From Solihabitans fulvus (lineage in GTDB: Bacteria; Actinomycetota; Actinomycetes; Mycobacteriales; Pseudonocardiaceae), in the NCBI RefSeq assembly GCF_008386585.1, contig NZ_VUOB01000003.1:121303-185302 (forward strand): 64,000 bases of DNA, given 5' to 3'. The translations under genes were made by a program, and so were the position numbers. The notes below the pieces were generated by a model. The model did no database searches, was not told where the DNA came from, and worked only from the letters and a program-made list of their open reading frames with translations. Positions 32,308-43,403 of this stretch are shown here, piece by piece; the first letter of the stretch is position 1, and each line of letters opens with the position of its first letter.

Positions 32308-35304
32308 TCAGCCCTCCTGCACCGCGCCGAGCGGCGGCCCTGCCGGGCGGGAGGCCGCCCTGCGGGACGTCCGCCGCCTGGTCGTCGCGACGACCGGGGC
32401 GGGCGGCTCCGGCCGCTCCTCAACGGGCGCGTGGCCGTTGAGCGCGGGCTGCTCGGTCGAGGGCACACCGTTGCGCGCGGCTGGCTCGGCCGCCGGCCTT
32501 GCCTCCGCCTGCTCGACCGGGGCCTGCTTCGGCTCGGCCTGCTTCCCCTGCTCGGCCTGCAACGGAGCCTTGGCTGGCTCCGCCGACGGCTCGGGCTGGG
32601 CGACCGGTGCGGCAGCCTCGACCGCGACCGCAGGCGTGGCGGCCTCGGCGGCCCTGGCCGCCTCCTGGCGGGCCGCGCCGGCCTCGCGACGGGCCTCGCG
32701 CCGGGCGTTGCGGCGTTCCCGCTGCGCCTCCCTGCGGTCCCGGCCGCCGTCCTGCTTCGGCTCGGCTGCCGGCTCGGTCTCCTGCTGCGCTGGCTCGGCC
32801 ACCGGGGCGTCCGCGACCGGCTCGGCGACAGCCTCGACCGGCGCCGCCGGCTCGACGGCCTGCTGCTCGCCGGACTTGCCGCGCCGCGACTTCCGGCCGC
32901 TCTGCTGCTGGCCGCCGCCCTGCGCCGCGTTCTGCTGGCCGCCCTGCTTCTCCTTCTCGCCGCCCCCCGCGCCGTGCGAGTGCTGCACGGGCTCGGTGGA
33001 CACCAGCACGCCCCGGCCACGGCAGTGCTCGCAGGTCGTGCTGAACGCCTCGAGCAGGCCGGTGCCGACCCGCTTGCGGGTCATCTGCACCAGGCCGAGC
33101 GAGGTGACCTCGGCGACCTGGTGACGGGTGCGGTCCCGGCCGAGGCACTCGGTGAGCCTGCGCAGCACCAGGTCCCGGTTGGACTCCAGCACCATGTCGA
33201 TGAAGTCGATGACGATGATGCCGCCGATGTCGCGCAGCCGGAGCTGGCGGACGATCTCCTCCGCCGACTCCAGGTTGTTGCGCGTGACGGTTTCCTCGAG
33301 GTTGCCGCCCGACCCGGTGTACTTGCCGGTGTTGACGTCGATGACCGTCATCGCCTCGGTGCGGTCGATGATCAGGTAGCCGCCCGACGGCAGCCAGACC
33401 TTGCGGTCCAGCGCCTTGAGCAGCTGCTCGTCGATGCGGTGCTCGACGAACGCGTCGGTGGTGCCGACGTGCCGGCGCAGCCGGTCCCGCAGGTCCGGCG
33501 CGACGTGCTGCACGTAGGCGTCGATGACGTCCCACGCGTCGTCGCCCTGCACCACCAGGTTCGAGAAGTCCTCGGTGAACAGGTCGCGCACGACCTTGAC
33601 CAGCAGGTCGGGCTCCTCGTACAGCAGCTGCGGGGCCTGCGCCCTCGGCTGGTCGGCCTTCTCCTTGATGACCTGCCACTGCGCCTGGAGCCTGCGCACG
33701 TCGCGGCCCAGCTCCTCCTCGCCGATGCCCTCCGAGGCGGTGCGGATGATCACACCGGCGTCGTCGGGCACGACCCGCTTGAGGATGTCCTTGAGGCGCT
33801 TGCGCTCGTTGTCGGCCAGCTTGCGGCTGATGCCCGTCGCGCCGCCGCCCGGCACGTAGACCAGGAACCGGCCGGGCAGGCTGATCTGCGTGGTCAGCCT
33901 GGCGCCCTTGTGGCCTACCGGGTCCTTGGTGACCTGCACGAGCACGCTGTCACCGGTGGACAGCGCCTGCTCGATCTTGCGGGCCTTGCCCTCCAGCCCA
34001 GCGGCGTCCCAGTCGACCTCGCCGGCGTAGAGCACCGCGTTGCGGCCCCTGCCGATGTCGATGAACGCGGCCTCCATGCTGGGCAGCACGTTCTGCACGC
34101 GGCCGAGGTAGACGTTGCCGACCAGCGAGCCGGTGCCGGCCGAGGTGACGAAGTGCTCGACGAGCACGCCGTCCTCGAGCACACCGATCTGGGTGCGGTC
34201 GCCGCGCTCGCGCACCACCATCGTGCGGTCGACGGCCTCCCGGCGGGCCAGGAACTCCGCCTCGGACAGCACGGGCACGCGACGGCGACCGGCCTCCCGG
34301 CCGTCCCTGCGGCGCTGCCGCTTGGCCTCCAGCCGCGTCGAGCCCCGCACGCTGCGGACCTCGCTCTGCGCGGCCTCGGAGTCGGCCTTGTCGTCCCGCG
34401 CGTCGCGGACGTGCACGACCGTGTTCGGCGGGTCGTCCTCGTTCGGGGCGGCCTCGTCGTCCGCGCCGCTCTTGCGGCGGCGACGGCGCCTGCGGCGGCG
34501 GCTGCCACCCTCGCCGCCCTCGTCCGAGGCTCCGTCCTCATCGGACTCGTCACGCCCGGCGTCCTGGTCGGATTCCTGCTCCTCGCCGGAATCGGCCGGT
34601 TCGTCGTCGGCGTTCTCGTCGTCGGCGTAGTCGTCGCCGAAGCCGCCCTTGCCCCGGCCACGGCCGCGACGGCCGCGGCGACGGCGGCGGCGACCGGCCG
34701 CGTCCCCGTCATCGGACAGGTCGTCGTCGGCGTGCCCGTCCTCCGGCTCGTCCTCGGGCTCCGGCTCGATCGCCTTCTCGACGACGGTCTGGCGCGGGCC
34801 AGCGCCTTCGGCCTTGGCCGCCTTGCCCTTGCCGCCCGACTTCGCCGTGGCCTTGCCGGCCTTGGCGGGCTCCGCCTTCGGCGCGGCCTCCGGCTCGGCG
34901 GCCTGCGGGGGCAGGAACACCGGGGACGGCGCCGCGAACAGCGGCGCGAGCGCGACGGCGGGTTGCTGGACGCTCACCGCCACCGGCTGCGGCTCGTCGG
35001 CGATCTCCTCGCCCGCGATCTCCTCGACCGGGGTGGACTCCCCCAGGTCGGACGGGTCGGCGGCGGGCGCCGGCAGCAGCGTGTCGGCGACCTTCAGGGC
35101 GATGTCCCTGCTCAGGCTCGACTGCACGCTGCGCGCGGGTTCCCCGATGTCGGCGAGCGCCGCGATGATGTCCTTGCTGCTCGCACCGAGCAGCTTGGCC
35201 AGCGCGTGCACCCGAATCTTCGATGGCAGTTCGGCCAGCGCGGGATGTGTGGGTGCGGTGTTATCCCCGCCGGTAGCTCCGGCGGGCTTGTCCGTGTTCG
35301 ACAT
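32308..35304 (-). CDS. rne: Ribonuclease E/G with N-terminal IF2_N-like module
   Basis: A 998-residue endoribonuclease for mRNA decay and rRNA processing. Residues 28-76 (PSKIRVHALAKLLGASSKD, then VQSSLSRDIALKVADTL) match the small IF2_N domain of translation initiation factor 2. A long acidic/basic low-complexity region follows (about 80-330). The catalytic half has the S1 domain (LVGNVYLGRVQNVLPSMEAAFIDIG), the DNase-I-like site (MTVIDVNTGKYTGSGGNLE, then VIDFIDM) and the Zn-link CEHCRGRG. The C-terminus is Ala/Glu/Gln-rich, probably a disordered scaffold. ATG 35304 follows GGAGGAG. ATG 35337 is an alternative without a good site. Confidence 0.95.
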   Translation of the reverse strand: MSNTDKPAGATGGDNTAPTHPALAELPSKIRVHALAKLLGASSKDIIAALADIGEPARSVQSSLSRDIALKVADTLLPAPAADPSDLGESTPVEEIAGEEIADEPQPVAVSVQQPAVALAPLFAAPSPVFLPPQAAEPEAAPKAEPAKAGKATAKSGGKGKAAKAEGAGPRQTVVEKAIEPEPEDEPEDGHADDDLSDDGDAAGRRRRRRGRRGRGRGKGGFGDDYADDENADDEPADSGEEQESDQDAGRDESDEDGASDEGGEGGSRRRRRRRRRKSGADDEAAPNEDDPPNTVVHVRDARDDKADSEAAQSEVRSVRGSTRLEAKRQRRRDGREAGRRRVPVLSEAEFLARREAVDRTMVVRERGDRTQIGVLEDGVLVEHFVTSAGTGSLVGNVYLGRVQNVLPSMEAAFIDIGRGRNAVLYAGEVDWDAAGLEGKARKIEQALSTGDSVLVQVTKDPVGHKGARLTTQISLPGRFLVYVPGGGATGISRKLADNERKRLKDILKRVVPDDAGVIIRTASEGIGEEELGRDVRRLQAQWQVIKEKADQPRAQAPQLLYEEPDLLVKVVRDLFTEDFSNLVVQGDDAWDVIDAYVQHVAPDLRDRLRRHVGTTDAFVEHRIDEQLLKALDRKVWLPSGGYLIIDRTEAMTVIDVNTGKYTGSGGNLEETVTRNNLESAEEIVRQLRLRDIGGIIVIDFIDMVLESNRDLVLRRLTECLGRDRTRHQVAEVTSLGLVQMTRKRVGTGLLEAFSTTCEHCRGRGVLVSTEPVQHSHGAGGGEKEKQGGQQNAAQGGGQQQSGRKSRRGKSGEQQAVEPAAPVEAVAEPVADAPVAEPAQQETEPAAEPKQDGGRDRREAQRERRNARREARREAGAARQEAARAAEAATPAVAVEAAAPVAQPEPSAEPAKAPLQAEQGKQAEPKQAPVEQAEARPAAEPAARNGVPSTEQPALNGHAPVEERPEPPAPVVATTRRRTSRRAASRPAGPPLGAVQEG

Positions 35305-35467
35305 GCAGCTCCTCCGCCCCCGGGCGCGCCCATCCAAGGACGCGGCCGCGCAGGGGCCTCTCTTGTCCAGTCTCCGCCGCGGCTAGCGGCGGGAATCCTT
35401 GCCTAGCGCCGACCGGTACCAGGGCCTCCGTGCCCAGGCGCTCAGTCAGCAGGTCCCGCGACGACGG

Positions 35468-36334
35468 CTAGTCGCGCTCCTGCTCCCCGGACTCCACTGC
35501 GGACTCCGTCGCCCTGTCCTGGGCGAACGGGTCGGCAAGGCGACCATCGTCGTCGAGCCGTCCCTGTGCCAACCGGGTCGCCCTCGCGGGCACCGGTGGA
35601 ACCAGGTCGGCGACGACGCGAAGCGCGCTGAGCACATCGTCGGGTCGGACAGCAGGTGTGGTCTGCCGTACAACCGTCACGAGTATCCCACACGGTTCGC
35701 CGGAAGCCGTCCAATCATCTGGCTGAACGTGGCCAGCGTCGCTTTGCTCACTCTCCGTGATCATCAGATCGTGTGACGAAACGACCTCGGCGGACATCAC
35801 CGCAGGTCGCACGTCGATGATCCGCTTCCCGTCCTTGGTCAACCGCTCGACCTCGACCTGCTCGACCGCGAGCAGGCCGGCCACCGCAGCACGCAGCGCG
35901 TCCACCGACACCCCGGGCAGCTCGATCCGCCACAGGCTGGCGTCGATCCGGTCGGGCAACGAGCCGGTGCTGGCCTGCACGACCTCGAGCACGTCGAGGC
36001 CGGGCGGCAGCGCCGCGTCGAGCGCGGCCCGCAGCGCGACCGGGTCGATCTGCTCGACGACCTGCACCTCGACGTATTCGGCCTCGCTGGCCACGCCGGT
36101 CGGCGACGCGCCGATCCAGGACACCTTCGGGTGCGGGTTGAAGCCCTGCGAGTACGCCATCGGCACGCCCGCCCTGCGGAGGGCGCGCTCGAAGGTCCGT
36201 GCGACGTCGCGGTGCGAGGTGAAGCGCAACCGGCCACGCTTGGCGTAGCGCAGTCGCAGCTTCTGCACCGCCGAGGCGGACGGGTTGGGCTGGTCCTTGC
36301 GGCTCAGAGCTACTCCCCTTCGACAGGTCTGCAC
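35468..36334 (-). CDS. DUF2344 (TIGR03936) radical-SAM-linked protein
   Basis: A 288-residue protein with the TIGR03936/DUF2344 core: KLRLRYAKRGRLRFTSHRDVARTFERALRRAGVPMAYSQGFNPHPK, VSWIGASPTGVASEAEYVEV. The family always accompanies the radical SAM protein family TIGR03960 (here at 38049-40013), sometimes as one polypeptide; function unproven, probably RNA or translation related from its rne neighbourhood. GTG 36334 is the only standard start, but it has a poor ribosome-binding site; AAGGGGAG lies 7 bases before CTG at 36307 (residue 10), so an atypical CTG start is possible. A subtilisin gene separates it from its radical-SAM partner. Confidence 0.9.
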   Translation of the reverse strand: MQTCRRGVALSRKDQPNPSASAVQKLRLRYAKRGRLRFTSHRDVARTFERALRRAGVPMAYSQGFNPHPKVSWIGASPTGVASEAEYVEVQVVEQIDPVALRAALDAALPPGLDVLEVVQASTGSLPDRIDASLWRIELPGVSVDALRAAVAGLLAVEQVEVERLTKDGKRIIDVRPAVMSAEVVSSHDLMITESEQSDAGHVQPDDWTASGEPCGILVTVVRQTTPAVRPDDVLSALRVVADLVPPVPARATRLAQGRLDDDGRLADPFAQDRATESAVESGEQERD

Positions 36335-36514
36335 GCGGGCCCTGCGCCAAATGGGCGGCTCGGTCCATCGTCGCAGTCCACTACTCCGGCAGGACGGTAC
36401 CTTGGAGCTGTTTTGGGTCGCCCCGCTTGTCTGCGCCAGCCAGTCTGGCTACCGTCCGGCTCGTTGGACAGAGGGCTCCCCCGAAACCGGCCTGCCCAGC
36501 CCTGGAGGTCCCCC

Positions 36515-37999
36515 GTGCCTCTGCTACACCGCGCCCGAGCGGTCGCGCTCAGCGCTGTGCTGCTCACCGCGGGCTGCCTGGCGGCCACCGCCCCCGCGGG
36601 GGCGGACACCGTGGCACCCAGCCGGCCGTGCGCGCAACAGGGCCCCACGCTGCGCTACCTCGTGCTGTTCGACCGGGGCACGCAGGAACCGCAGGCCGAC
36701 GCTGAGATCGCCGCGGCCTGCGGCAGCACCACGGTCTACTACCCGCAGATCGCGGTCGCCGTGGCCACCTCCCCCGACCCGTCGTTCGGCGACCGGATCG
36801 GCGCCGACCGGGCCTACAGCGCCCAGGCCGAGAGCCTGTCGAGGAACAGCGACGCGCCGACCCGGAAGAAGGTCGACGAGACCGAGGCGGCCCAGTTCCA
36901 GCCGGACGGCAGGGACGTGCCGACCGCCGACCGCAGCGCGGAGCAGTGGGACATGGCCCTCATCCAGGCCGACCGCGCGCACCAGGTCAACGAGGGCAGC
37001 AGGAACGTCGTGGTCGGCGTGCTCGACTCCGGCATCGACCCGACCCACCCGGACCTCGTCGCCGCCCTCGACCCCGCGCTGTCCGCTGGCTGCCTCACCG
37101 GCAAGCCGGACACCGCGCAGCAGGCGTGGGCGCCGACGACCTCGCCGCACGGCACGCACGTCGCCGGGATCGTCGCGGCCGCCGACGACGGCAAGGGCGT
37201 CACCGGCGTCGCTCCCGGTGTGCGGATCGCCTCGGTGAAGGTGGTCGACGACGACGGGTACATCTACCCCGAGTACGCCGTCTGCGGGTTCATGTGGGCC
37301 GCGACGAACGGGATGACCGTCACCAACAGCAGCTTCTTCGTCGACCCGTGGGTGTTCAACTGCCAGAGCGAGAACGGCCAGCAGGTCGTGCACGACGCAG
37401 TGCGCAGGGCCGTCGACTACGCGACCAGCCGGGGCGTACTGAACGTGGCGGCCACGACCAACAACGGCGTCGACCTGGCGCGGCCGGGTAGGGACACCGC
37501 CAGCCCGGACAACGCGGGCCCGGAAGCGCTCCGGCCTCGGCCGCTGACCGGCGCCTGCCTGGTGCTGCCCGCCCAGCTGCGCAACGTGGTCGCGGTCTCC
37601 TCGGTGGGGGCCAGGCAGGTCAAGGCCGGCTACAGCTCCTACGGGCTCGGCACGGTGGACGTCACCGCGCCCGGCGGGGACCGCAGGCAGCAGCCGTTCG
37701 GATCCGGCCAGAGCTGCGTGCTGTCCACGGTGCCCGGCGGCTACGGGTACTACTGCGGCACGTCGATGGCCGCGCCGCACGTCACGGGCGTGGCCGCGCT
37801 GCTCGCCTCGACGCACCCGCACGCCTCGCCCGGCCAGCTGCTCCGGCTGCTGAACTCGCAGGCCGACACGCTGCCGTGCCCGTCGGACTACGACCTCAAC
37901 GGCACCGGCGTGCAGGACGCCTACTGCACCGGTTACTCCGAGTACAACGGCTTCTACGGCCACGGCCTGGTCAACGCCCTGGCCGCCGTGCAGAACTGA
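36515..37999 (+). CDS. Secreted S8 (subtilisin family) serine protease
   Basis: A 494-residue exported protease. GTG 36515 has GGAGG upstream and opens a signal peptide (ARAVALSAVLLTAGCLAATAPAGA). The catalytic triad is Asp in VVVGVLDSGIDPTHPDL, His in SPHGTHVAGIVAA and Ser in YYCGTSMAAPHVTGVAALL; the oxyanion asparagine is probably in VAATTNNGVD. A pro-region of about 110 residues precedes the catalytic domain. There are several cysteines (GCLTG, VCGF, NCQS, GACLVL, SCVL, YCGT) likely forming disulfides. It is on the plus strand, inside a conserved minus-strand block. Confidence 0.93.
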   Translation: MPLLHRARAVALSAVLLTAGCLAATAPAGADTVAPSRPCAQQGPTLRYLVLFDRGTQEPQADAEIAAACGSTTVYYPQIAVAVATSPDPSFGDRIGADRAYSAQAESLSRNSDAPTRKKVDETEAAQFQPDGRDVPTADRSAEQWDMALIQADRAHQVNEGSRNVVVGVLDSGIDPTHPDLVAALDPALSAGCLTGKPDTAQQAWAPTTSPHGTHVAGIVAAADDGKGVTGVAPGVRIASVKVVDDDGYIYPEYAVCGFMWAATNGMTVTNSSFFVDPWVFNCQSENGQQVVHDAVRRAVDYATSRGVLNVAATTNNGVDLARPGRDTASPDNAGPEALRPRPLTGACLVLPAQLRNVVAVSSVGARQVKAGYSSYGLGTVDVTAPGGDRRQQPFGSGQSCVLSTVPGGYGYYCGTSMAAPHVTGVAALLASTHPHASPGQLLRLLNSQADTLPCPSDYDLNGTGVQDAYCTGYSEYNGFYGHGLVNALAAVQN

Positions 38000-38000
38000 T

Positions 38001-38048
38001 GTCATGAAGGACCCTTCAGGACGCTCAACGCCCTGAAGGGTCCCCTTT

Positions 38049-38050
<2 letters not shown>
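38001..38050. terminator. Bidirectional hairpin; member of a palindromic repeat family
   Basis: GGACCCTTCAGG (38009-38020) pairs with CCTGAAGGGTCC (38032-38043) around an 11-base loop and is followed by CCTTTTC. It lies between the convergent subtilisin and radical-SAM genes. A close relative occurs at 50547-50605; both share GTCATGAAGG and CAGGACGCTCA. Confidence 0.75.
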
Positions 38051-40013
<1,963 letters not shown>

Positions 40014-40039
40014 GCGACCAGGGTAGCCGCTCCCGGTGG

Positions 40040-40897
40040 TTACTTCAGCAGGAGCCTGCCGAGCCGCCGCGCGGCGATCACCACGCCGATCACTGCCATG
40101 CCGACGAAGTAGGCGAGGTGCCCGAGCATCGACCAGTCGACGTAGCCCGTGGTCAACCCCCGCATCAGCACCACGGCCTGGTACAGCGGGGTGCACTCGA
40201 CGACGTGCTGCAACGCCGTCGGGTAGACCGACAGCGGGTAGAACGTGGTGGAGAACAGGAACAGCGGCATGATCACCAACTGCACCAGATCGAAGTCCTG
40301 CCAGGACCGCAGGAACGTCGCGCAGGCCATGCCGACCGCCGCGAACGCGAACGCCACCAACAGGGCGACCGGCAGCGCCAGCAGCCCCCACGGGGAGGCG
40401 ATCAGGCCCATGCCGAACATCACCGCGAGGAAGCCGGCGGCGTACATCCCACCGCGCAGCAACGCCCAGGAGATCTCGCCGATCGCGATGTCCAACGGCC
40501 CCAACGGGGTCGCCAGCATCGCGTCGTAGGTGCCCGCGTACTTGAACTTGAAGAAGATGTTGAAGGTGGCGTCGTAGATCGCGCCGTTCATCGCCGAGGC
40601 CGCCAGCAGCGCGGGCGCCACGAACGCGACGTAGCTGATCGGCTGGCCGCCGGGGCCCGTCAGCTGGCCGACCAGCTTGCCGAACCCGAGGCCAAGCGCC
40701 AGCAGGAAGAACAGCGGTTCGAAGGCACCCGACAGGACCACGAACCAGGTGCGCCGGTTGACGAGCAGGGAACGCTCGACGACCATCCGCGCGCGGCCCG
40801 CGTACAGGCCGGGCGGCACGATCCGCAGCAGCGGCCCGCCCCGGTGGTGCGGCGGCGGACTGTCCTTGTCCCGTCTGGTGATCACGTCCTGCGACAT
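40040..40897 (-). CDS. ABC-2 type transporter permease (NodJ-like)
   Basis: A 285-residue permease with six predicted membrane helices and the ABC-2 family segments FVVLSGAFEPLFFLLALGLGFG, YVAFVAPALLAASAMNGAIYDATFN, KYAGTYDAMLATPLGPLDIAIGE and the TTFYPLSVYP loop. The NodJ/DrrB-like class exports lipo-oligosaccharides or drugs. It starts 8 bp after the paralogous permease gene, whose product would be the other half of a heterodimer with the ATPase upstream. Confidence 0.9.
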   Translation of the reverse strand: MSQDVITRRDKDSPPPHHRGGPLLRIVPPGLYAGRARMVVERSLLVNRRTWFVVLSGAFEPLFFLLALGLGFGKLVGQLTGPGGQPISYVAFVAPALLAASAMNGAIYDATFNIFFKFKYAGTYDAMLATPLGPLDIAIGEISWALLRGGMYAAGFLAVMFGMGLIASPWGLLALPVALLVAFAFAAVGMACATFLRSWQDFDLVQLVIMPLFLFSTTFYPLSVYPTALQHVVECTPLYQAVVLMRGLTTGYVDWSMLGHLAYFVGMAVIGVVIAARRLGRLLLK

Positions 40898-40905
40898 CGC
40901 TCCCC

Positions 40906-41730
40906 CTACACAGCCAGCCTGCGCCGGAACAACCGGCAGGCCAGCAACGCCCCGGCGACGAGCAGCGCCACCAGGTAGCCGACGTGTCCCAGCGTGGCCA
41001 GCGGCCGCAGCGTGCCGAACGCCGCGCCCCTGGCCAGCTCGTTGCCGTGCCACACCGGGGTGAGCCAGGCCAGCGGTCGCACCCACGCGGGCAGCTGGCT
41101 GATCGGGAAGAACGTGCCGGCGAACAACGTCATCGGCATCACCACGAACCGGAACAGGCCGGCGAAGCCCTGCCCGTCGTCGTCGCGCGAGGCCGAGAAC
41201 GCCACCACCGGCGCGCAGAACGCCATGCCGGCCAGCACCGCGAACAGCAGCGACAGCAGCACTCCGGGGCCGGTGACCGCGCCGAACAGCGCCGCGATGG
41301 CCAGGTACACGGCCCCGGAACCCAGCAGGCGCAACGCGATCCACAGCAGCTGACCGGACAGCAGCTGGCCGGGGCTGATCGGGGTGGCCACGACACCCCA
41401 GTAGGTCTTCTGCCACTTGAACGCCGAGAGCACCGGGTAGGTGGACTCGCCGCCCGCGTTCTGGATCGCGCCGGAGACCAGCAGCGCGGGCGCGAGGTAC
41501 GCGACGTACCGCAGCCCGCCGGTGGCATCGCCCGGCTGCACCTGGGACCCGAAGCCGAAGCCGAGGGCCAGCAGCATCAGCACCGGTTGGAGGACGCTGG
41601 ACACCACGGTGGCCCGCCAGCTGCGGCGGTACCAGGTCCACAGGCCCTCGATCACCAGCCACGTGGCGCGCCAGGACCCGACCACCGTGCCGGTTGATCG
41701 GATCGTCGTCGTCGGACCGGTCATGGTCAT
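40906..41730 (-). CDS. ABC-2 type transporter permease (NodJ-like)
   Basis: A 274-residue permease paralogous to the next gene: LQPVLMLLALGFGFG, YVAYLAPALLVSGAIQNAGGES, KWQKTYWGVVATPISPGQLLSGQ, GTFFPISQLP. Six membrane helices. It lies 30 bp after the ATPase stop; the two permeases plus ATPase make a complete exporter with two different membrane halves. Substrate cannot be predicted. Confidence 0.9.
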   Translation of the reverse strand: MTMTGPTTTIRSTGTVVGSWRATWLVIEGLWTWYRRSWRATVVSSVLQPVLMLLALGFGFGSQVQPGDATGGLRYVAYLAPALLVSGAIQNAGGESTYPVLSAFKWQKTYWGVVATPISPGQLLSGQLLWIALRLLGSGAVYLAIAALFGAVTGPGVLLSLLFAVLAGMAFCAPVVAFSASRDDDGQGFAGLFRFVVMPMTLFAGTFFPISQLPAWVRPLAWLTPVWHGNELARGAAFGTLRPLATLGHVGYLVALLVAGALLACRLFRRRLAV

Positions 41731-41739
41731 TGCTCTGTC

Positions 41740-41772
41740 ACCAGCCTCAATCCACCAGCCTCAGTCCACCAG
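41740..41772. repeat. 14-bp tandem repeat at the ATPase stop codon
   Basis: CACCAGCCTCARTC occurs twice in tandem (41740-41753 approx. and 41754-41767) and begins a third time, spanning the end of the ATPase gene. It looks like a recent slippage duplication that kept the stop codon. Confidence 0.6.
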
Positions 41773-42696
41773 GCTCCGGCCGGTCAGCCGGAGGAAGACG
41801 TCTTCCAGCGAGCTGCGCCGCACCAGGCTGGAGATCGGCCGCACGCCCCGGTTGTGCGCGGCGGCGAGCGCCCCCTCGCCGTCCTCGGTGTAGAGCAGCA
41901 GGCGGTCCGGCAGCACCTCGACCCGCTCGGCCAGGTCCACGACGTCGGGCAGCACGGCCTCCTGCCCGCCGGGGACAAACCGCAGCTCGAGGACCTCGCG
42001 GGTGGAGTAGCGGCCGATCAGCTCGGCCGGGGAGCCCTCGGCGGCGATCCTGCCCTGGTCCATCACGACGAGCCGGTCGCACAGCTGCTCGGCCTCGTCC
42101 ATGTAGTGCGTGGTGATGATGAGCGTGACGCCGGACTGCTTGAGCCGGAAGAGCCGGTCCCAGAGCAGGTGCCTGGCCTGCGGGTCCAGGCCGGTGGTCG
42201 GCTCGTCCAGCAGCAGCAGGTCGGGCTCGTTGACCAGGGAGCGGGCGATGGTCAGGCGGCGCTTCATGCCGCCGGACAGCGGCTCGACCTGGTCGTCGGC
42301 GCGGTCGGTCAGCTGGGCGAACTCCAGCAGCTCGGTGGCGCGTTCGCGCACGCGGGCGCGAGACAGGCCGAAGTAACGGCCGTAGACCTGGAGGTTCTGC
42401 CGGACCGTGAGCTCGTTGTCCAGGGTGTCCTGCTGCGGGCACACGCCCAGCCGCGCCCTGATCCTCGGGCCGTCGACGTCCGGGTCGAGGCCGAACACCC
42501 GCAGGTCCCCGCCCGTGCGCGGCGAGACCGCGGCCACCATGCGCATGGTGGAGGACTTGCCGGCGCCGTTCGGCCCGAGAAAACCGAACGCCTCACCCCG
42601 GTTGACCTCGACGTCGATCCCGCGCACGGCCTCGAAGTCGCCGAAGCGCTTCGCCAGGCCCGTCGCGGTGACCAGAGGGTGATCGACAGTGCTCAC
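41761..42696 (-). CDS. ABC transporter ATP-binding protein (NodI/DrrA-like)
   Basis: A 311-residue ATPase: Walker A GPNGAGKSS, Q-loop CPQQDTLDNELTV, signature LSGGMKRRLTIARSL, Walker B LLLLDEPTTGLD, H-loop THYMDEAEQL. The LDNELTVRQNLQVYGRYFGL segment is typical of NodI/DrrA exporters. ATG or GTG at 42696. First gene of the three-gene exporter operon; the stop codon lies in a 14-bp tandem duplication. Confidence 0.94.
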   Translation of the reverse strand: MSTVDHPLVTATGLAKRFGDFEAVRGIDVEVNRGEAFGFLGPNGAGKSSTMRMVAAVSPRTGGDLRVFGLDPDVDGPRIRARLGVCPQQDTLDNELTVRQNLQVYGRYFGLSRARVRERATELLEFAQLTDRADDQVEPLSGGMKRRLTIARSLVNEPDLLLLDEPTTGLDPQARHLLWDRLFRLKQSGVTLIITTHYMDEAEQLCDRLVVMDQGRIAAEGSPAELIGRYSTREVLELRFVPGGQEAVLPDVVDLAERVEVLPDRLLLYTEDGEGALAAAHNRGVRPISSLVRRSSLEDVFLRLTGRSLVD

Positions 42697-42789
42697 GAGT
42701 CGGACAGTAGCCGCCGACCCCGACGAAGTCGGAGCGGATTACGGGCGACTCGGCCGGGTCGCGGGGGCGGCGCGGCCCCACCAGACGGG

Positions 42790-42822
42790 TGCGCCGGCCG
42801 GCCACGGGGGCCGACCGGCGCA
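42790..42822 (-). terminator. Hairpin after ndk
   Basis: TGCGCCGGCCGGC (42790-42802) pairs with GCCGACCGGCGCA (42810-42822) with one mismatch, 20-53 bp beyond the ndk stop. No T-tract. Confidence 0.5.
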
Positions 42823-42842
42823 GTGGTTCGCGCGCGGGACGC

Positions 42843-43253
42843 TCAGAGGTTGGGGAACCAGAGCTTGATCTCGCGCTCGGCGGACTCGACCGAGTCGGAG
42901 CCGTGCACGAGGTTGAACTGCGTCTCGAGGCCGAAGTCGCCGCGCAGGGTGCCGGGGGTGGCCTTCTCGACCGGGTCGGTGCCGCCGGCCAGCTGGCGGA
43001 ACGCGGCGATGGCCCTCGGGCCCTCGACGACCGCCGCGACGACCTGGCCGGAGGTGATGAAGTCGAGCAGGTCGGCGAAGAAGCTCTTGCCGTCGTGCTC
43101 CGCGTAGTGCTGCTCGGCGAGGGCGCGCTGCACGGTGCGAAGTTCGAGCGCGGCCAGCTTGAGGCCCTTGCGCTCGATCCGAGAGATCACCTCGCCGACC
43201 AGTCCACGGCTGACGCCGTCCGGCTTGACCAGGACCAGGGTGCGCTCGCTCAC
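42843..43253 (-). CDS. ndk: Nucleoside diphosphate kinase
   Basis: A 136-residue NDK, full length. It equalises nucleoside triphosphate pools through a phospho-histidine. The active His is H117 in [27 protein letters not shown] and [11 protein letters not shown] are the conserved nucleotide-binding segments. In most actinobacteria ndk directly follows folC-DUF4233; here it is about 11.4 kb from DUF4233, with accessory genes inserted. GAAGGAGAACG precedes the start. Confidence 0.98.
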   Translation of the reverse strand: MSERTLVLVKPDGVSRGLVGEVISRIERKGLKLAALELRTVQRALAEQHYAEHDGKSFFADLLDFITSGQVVAAVVEGPRAIAAFRQLAGGTDPVEKATPGTLRGDFGLETQFNLVHGSDSVESAEREIKLWFPNL

Positions 43254-43403
43254 GGCTTTCCGTTCTCCTTCGTGCGGGATCCTGTGCCCCCGCGAGATCG
43301 CGCGAGGCGTGCGGTCAGCCTAACCGCGTGCCGGTGGCCCGTCCGAGTGGCCTTGGCCGATCAGGTGTTCCGTCCCCGGCTGCGCTCCGGGAAGATCGCG
43401 GCC

